NCBI RefSeq assembly: GCF_900112495.1
Contig: NZ_FOMA01000001.1
Coordinates: 62,001-126,000 of the forward strand
DNA from: Bacillus sp. OV322
GTDB taxonomy: Bacteria > Bacillota > Bacilli > Bacillales > DSM-1321
Direction of reading: 5' to 3'
Length of the DNA: 64,000 nt
The translations under genes and the position numbers were made by a program. The notes under the pieces are model-generated. The model made no database searches, was not told the DNA's origin, and worked only from the letters and a program-made list of their open reading frames with translations. Position 1 is the first letter of the stretch. Every line of letters begins with the position of its first letter. Below are positions 62,840-64,000 of this stretch, one piece after another.

Positions 62840-63065
62840 AAGGCTGTTTTCGTAAACTTTGCTGCTACGGAACAAGGGGGTGATTTCCGCTCCAGGATGC
62901 TCGCTTTCCGTGGGGCGGGCGGTGAACCTCTAAAGCAAAGCTGGCGGGGTCTCATCTTCCCGCTAATCCCACAGGATCTCGCACCTTACACTCCAATCCC
63001 CGGCTTAACAACGGGATCGCTTCACAGAACATGTAAAAAACAACAATCTTTAAGAAAAGAGCCTT
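62840..63065 (+). repeat. MITE-like repeat, copy 8 (full length, 226 bp)
   Basis: AAGGCTGTTTTCGTAAACTTTGC at the left, ACAATCTTTAAGAAAAGAGCCTT at the right, and a core with GGGTGATTTCCGCTCCAGGATG and GGCGGTGAACCTC. It lies between the CBS gene terminator and a convergent small gene. It is identical in length to copy 6. Confidence 0.9.
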
Positions 63066-63119
63066 TTGTAGAAAACAAAAATAGCACTTAATACCGCAGC
63101 AGAGCAGGAATTATCATAG

Positions 63120-63473
63120 TTATGGGGCAGCGGAATGGGAAACGGGCAAAGACTCCGAAAGAAAGACAATCTTTCCAAAGCAGTGTTTAAGCTGTTCCCA
63201 TTTTTCCGGATAAAGATCAGCAAATCGTTCAATGACAGAGTAAGAGTAGATAACGAGAATATCCAGGCTGTTTAGGCCAGACTTTTGGAGATCATAAAGC
63301 AGCGCATGAGGAATCGTGTAATAGCTATAAACCTGGTAAGGATTCAATTTAATTTCTTTGATGCGATATTCCTTGAGATAAGCAGCAGTAAGTATTTTTT
63401 GTATTTCGAAGAATTCTTCTTTTGTTGCTGTACTGTGAGAGCAGTTTGGGTTAATTAGTGAAAGGCCCCGCAT
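63120..63473 (-). CDS. Hypothetical protein (117 aa)
   Basis: ATG 63473 with AGGTGA 4 bases upstream. The product is soluble and rich in Tyr, Leu and Lys. It has a helical first part (TKEEFFEIQKILTAAYLKEYRI) and a tyrosine-rich phrase (NPYQVYSYYTIPHALLYDL). LDILVIYSYSVIERFADLYPEKW resembles an alpha/beta segment. No motif I recognise. It is isolated, with repeat copy 8 just beyond its end. Confidence 0.6.
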   Translation of the reverse strand: MRGLSLINPNCSHSTATKEEFFEIQKILTAAYLKEYRIKEIKLNPYQVYSYYTIPHALLYDLQKSGLNSLDILVIYSYSVIERFADLYPEKWEQLKHCFGKIVFLSESLPVSHSAAP

Positions 63474-63654
63474 AGTTCACCTGGTTTCCATTTTTAACTT
63501 CATCTTCGGCAAAAATTATTCGATATATACCAGCTTAATTTCAAGTGGAATGAATAGCTGGATGCAACATAAATTAGATTGTGTACGTTCAGCTTTTTCA
63601 TGCACAGTTAGGGGTTCCTGTGTTTCGAATAATTTGAATAGTGTAAAAATGTAA

Positions 63655-63683
63655 TTGACAATAACTTCTAATTGGGGTAATCT
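63655..63683 (+). promoter_or_regulatory. Strong promoter of a micro-peptide unit
   Basis: TTGACA (63655-63660), 17 bp, TAATCT (63678-63683). The start would be about 63690, 30 bases before a good ribosome site. Confidence 0.7.
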
Positions 63684-63720
63684 TACAAATATCTTGAAAT
63701 TTAAAAGGGAGGCGAACGTT

Positions 63721-63801
63721 ATGATTTTAGCAGATGTGAAAGATAACATTCTACAGTCCAAACATCAAATTCATACCGCAGCCTTGCAGCATTCAGCCTG
63801 A
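63721..63801 (+). CDS. Putative 26-residue peptide
   Basis: ATG 63721 follows AAGGGAGG at 8-9 bases spacing. The 26 codons give an amphipathic helix-like peptide starting ILADVKDNILQSK and ending HTAALQHSA, with no signal sequence or Cys. A promoter upstream and a strong terminator downstream isolate it as one unit, with about 100 bases of structured RNA after the stop. Whether the peptide or the RNA is the product is open. Confidence 0.5.
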   Translation: MILADVKDNILQSKHQIHTAALQHSA

Positions 63802-63826
63802 GTAAAGCCAGGGGAAGCTTAATTAC

Positions 63827-63872
63827 CGCTTGAGTTTCAAGCGCAGGCTGCGTTTTGATGCAGCATGCGCTT
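63827..63872 (+). ncRNA. Two mutually exclusive hairpins after the 26-codon frame
   Basis: CGCTTGA (63827-63833) pairs with TCAAGCG (63837-63843). AAGCGCAGGCTGC (63839-63851) pairs with GCAGCATGCGCTT (63860-63872), one mismatch. The two stems share bases 63839-63843, so only one can form. This could be a small RNA or switch; no known class fits. Confidence 0.4.
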
Positions 63873-63904
63873 TATATATGGGTTCATCTCAGTTAATGGG
63901 GTGG

Positions 63905-63950
63905 AAAACATAAAAAGCCTCCGCATGTTAGCGGAGGCTTTTTATGTTTT
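63905..63950. terminator. Very strong terminator, bidirectional
   Basis: A 20-bp stem with six-base loop (AAAAAGCCTCCGC / GCGGAGGCTTTTT plus flanking AAAACAT/ATGTTTT). It ends the 63.7-kb unit and can serve a gene entering from the right. The last 50 bases of the window show no gene. Confidence 0.92.
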
Positions 63951-64000
63951 GGTGAAGCTTCATGCTAAATGGAGAGGAAAGTGAGCTCCTGACATGGCAA

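Noticed and set aside
1..64000. CRISPR array, prophage or transposase-bearing insertion sequence
   Set aside because: No regularly spaced direct repeats, no phage structural or integrase genes, and no transposase frame were found on either strand.
1..64000. tRNA or rRNA genes
   Set aside because: No tRNA-like GGTTCGAATCC arm within a cloverleaf context and no rRNA segments were noticed; a covariance search would be needed to exclude them fully.

Overview
The window looks like chromosomal DNA of a low-GC, endospore-forming member of the Bacillaceae, probably from the Bacillus/Cytobacillus/Mesobacillus cluster. The grounds are the gene families present (Spx, YppC/DUF2515, DUF3906, YtvI, Mn-dependent PpaC, a cysH-sat-cysC-sumT-sirBC operon), strong AGGAGG-type ribosome binding sites, frequent TTG/GTG starts, and regulatory signals of Bacillus type (T-box-free S-box, THI-box, cobalamin riboswitch, Fur box, sigma-D promoter). 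No prophage, insertion sequence with transposase, CRISPR array, rRNA or tRNA was seen. Genus is an inference.

Layout. 0.4-2 kb: hemY-type haem gene plus a small membrane protein. 2.2-2.6 kb: two copies of a dispersed repeat. 2.6-5.9 kb: a GntR/YtrA-type repressor, ABC transporter and exported protein. 6-10 kb: BcrC-type phosphatase, a PBP4B-like serine hydrolase, a CDF metal exporter with an MntR-like box, and a DMT transporter. 10.4-15.5 kb: a two-component system, an Spx paralogue lacking the first redox cysteine, a lone modB, and a cold-shock protein. 15.6-19.3 kb: a B12-independent ribonucleotide reductase (nrdA-nrdB) under a cobalamin riboswitch and terminator. 19.7-25.7 kb: PpaC, a TrkA-C membrane protein, a sigma-D-driven chemotaxis receptor, a YtvI-like permease and a YnfA-family protein. 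25.8-31.1 kb: two CNNM/CorC-type transporters on the minus strand, each behind a long leader, with YitT and DedA family proteins between. 31.6-35.3 kb: an orphan histidine kinase, thiamine transporter ThiT under a TPP riboswitch, and a secreted M28 aminopeptidase. 35.8-38.9 kb: Fur-controlled feoA-feoB, a small Cys-rich partner and an XRE regulator. 39-46.8 kb: universal stress protein, class A PBP, an HPr-like protein without the phosphorylated histidine, isoaspartyl dipeptidase, a frameshifted MFS gene and YppC. 47-55.1 kb: a sulfate assimilation operon under a SAM-I riboswitch. 55.2-64 kb: acetyltransferases, a second DnaN clamp, SDR, APH(6)-like kinase, AIM24-type protein, signal peptidase, CBS protein and a possible micro-peptide transcript.

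How the genes work together. The sulfur operon can carry sulfate to sulfide: Sat makes APS, CysC makes PAPS, CysH releases sulfite, a sirohaem reductase makes sulfide, SumT/SirB/SirC build the sirohaem, and a TauE/SafE permease probably moves a sulfur oxyanion. SAM shuts it down through the S-box. The ribonucleotide reductase operon is switched off by B12, which implies a B12-dependent enzyme elsewhere. Metals recur as a theme: Fe (feo/Fur), Mn (CDF/MntR, PpaC) and probably Mg/Co (CNNM pair).

A 226-bp element with about 27-bp imperfect terminal inverted repeats occurs at least eight times, whole or degraded, including once inside the sulfur operon between cysH and sat. The least explained items are the structured leaders before the CNNM genes and the short transcription unit at 63.65-63.95 kb.
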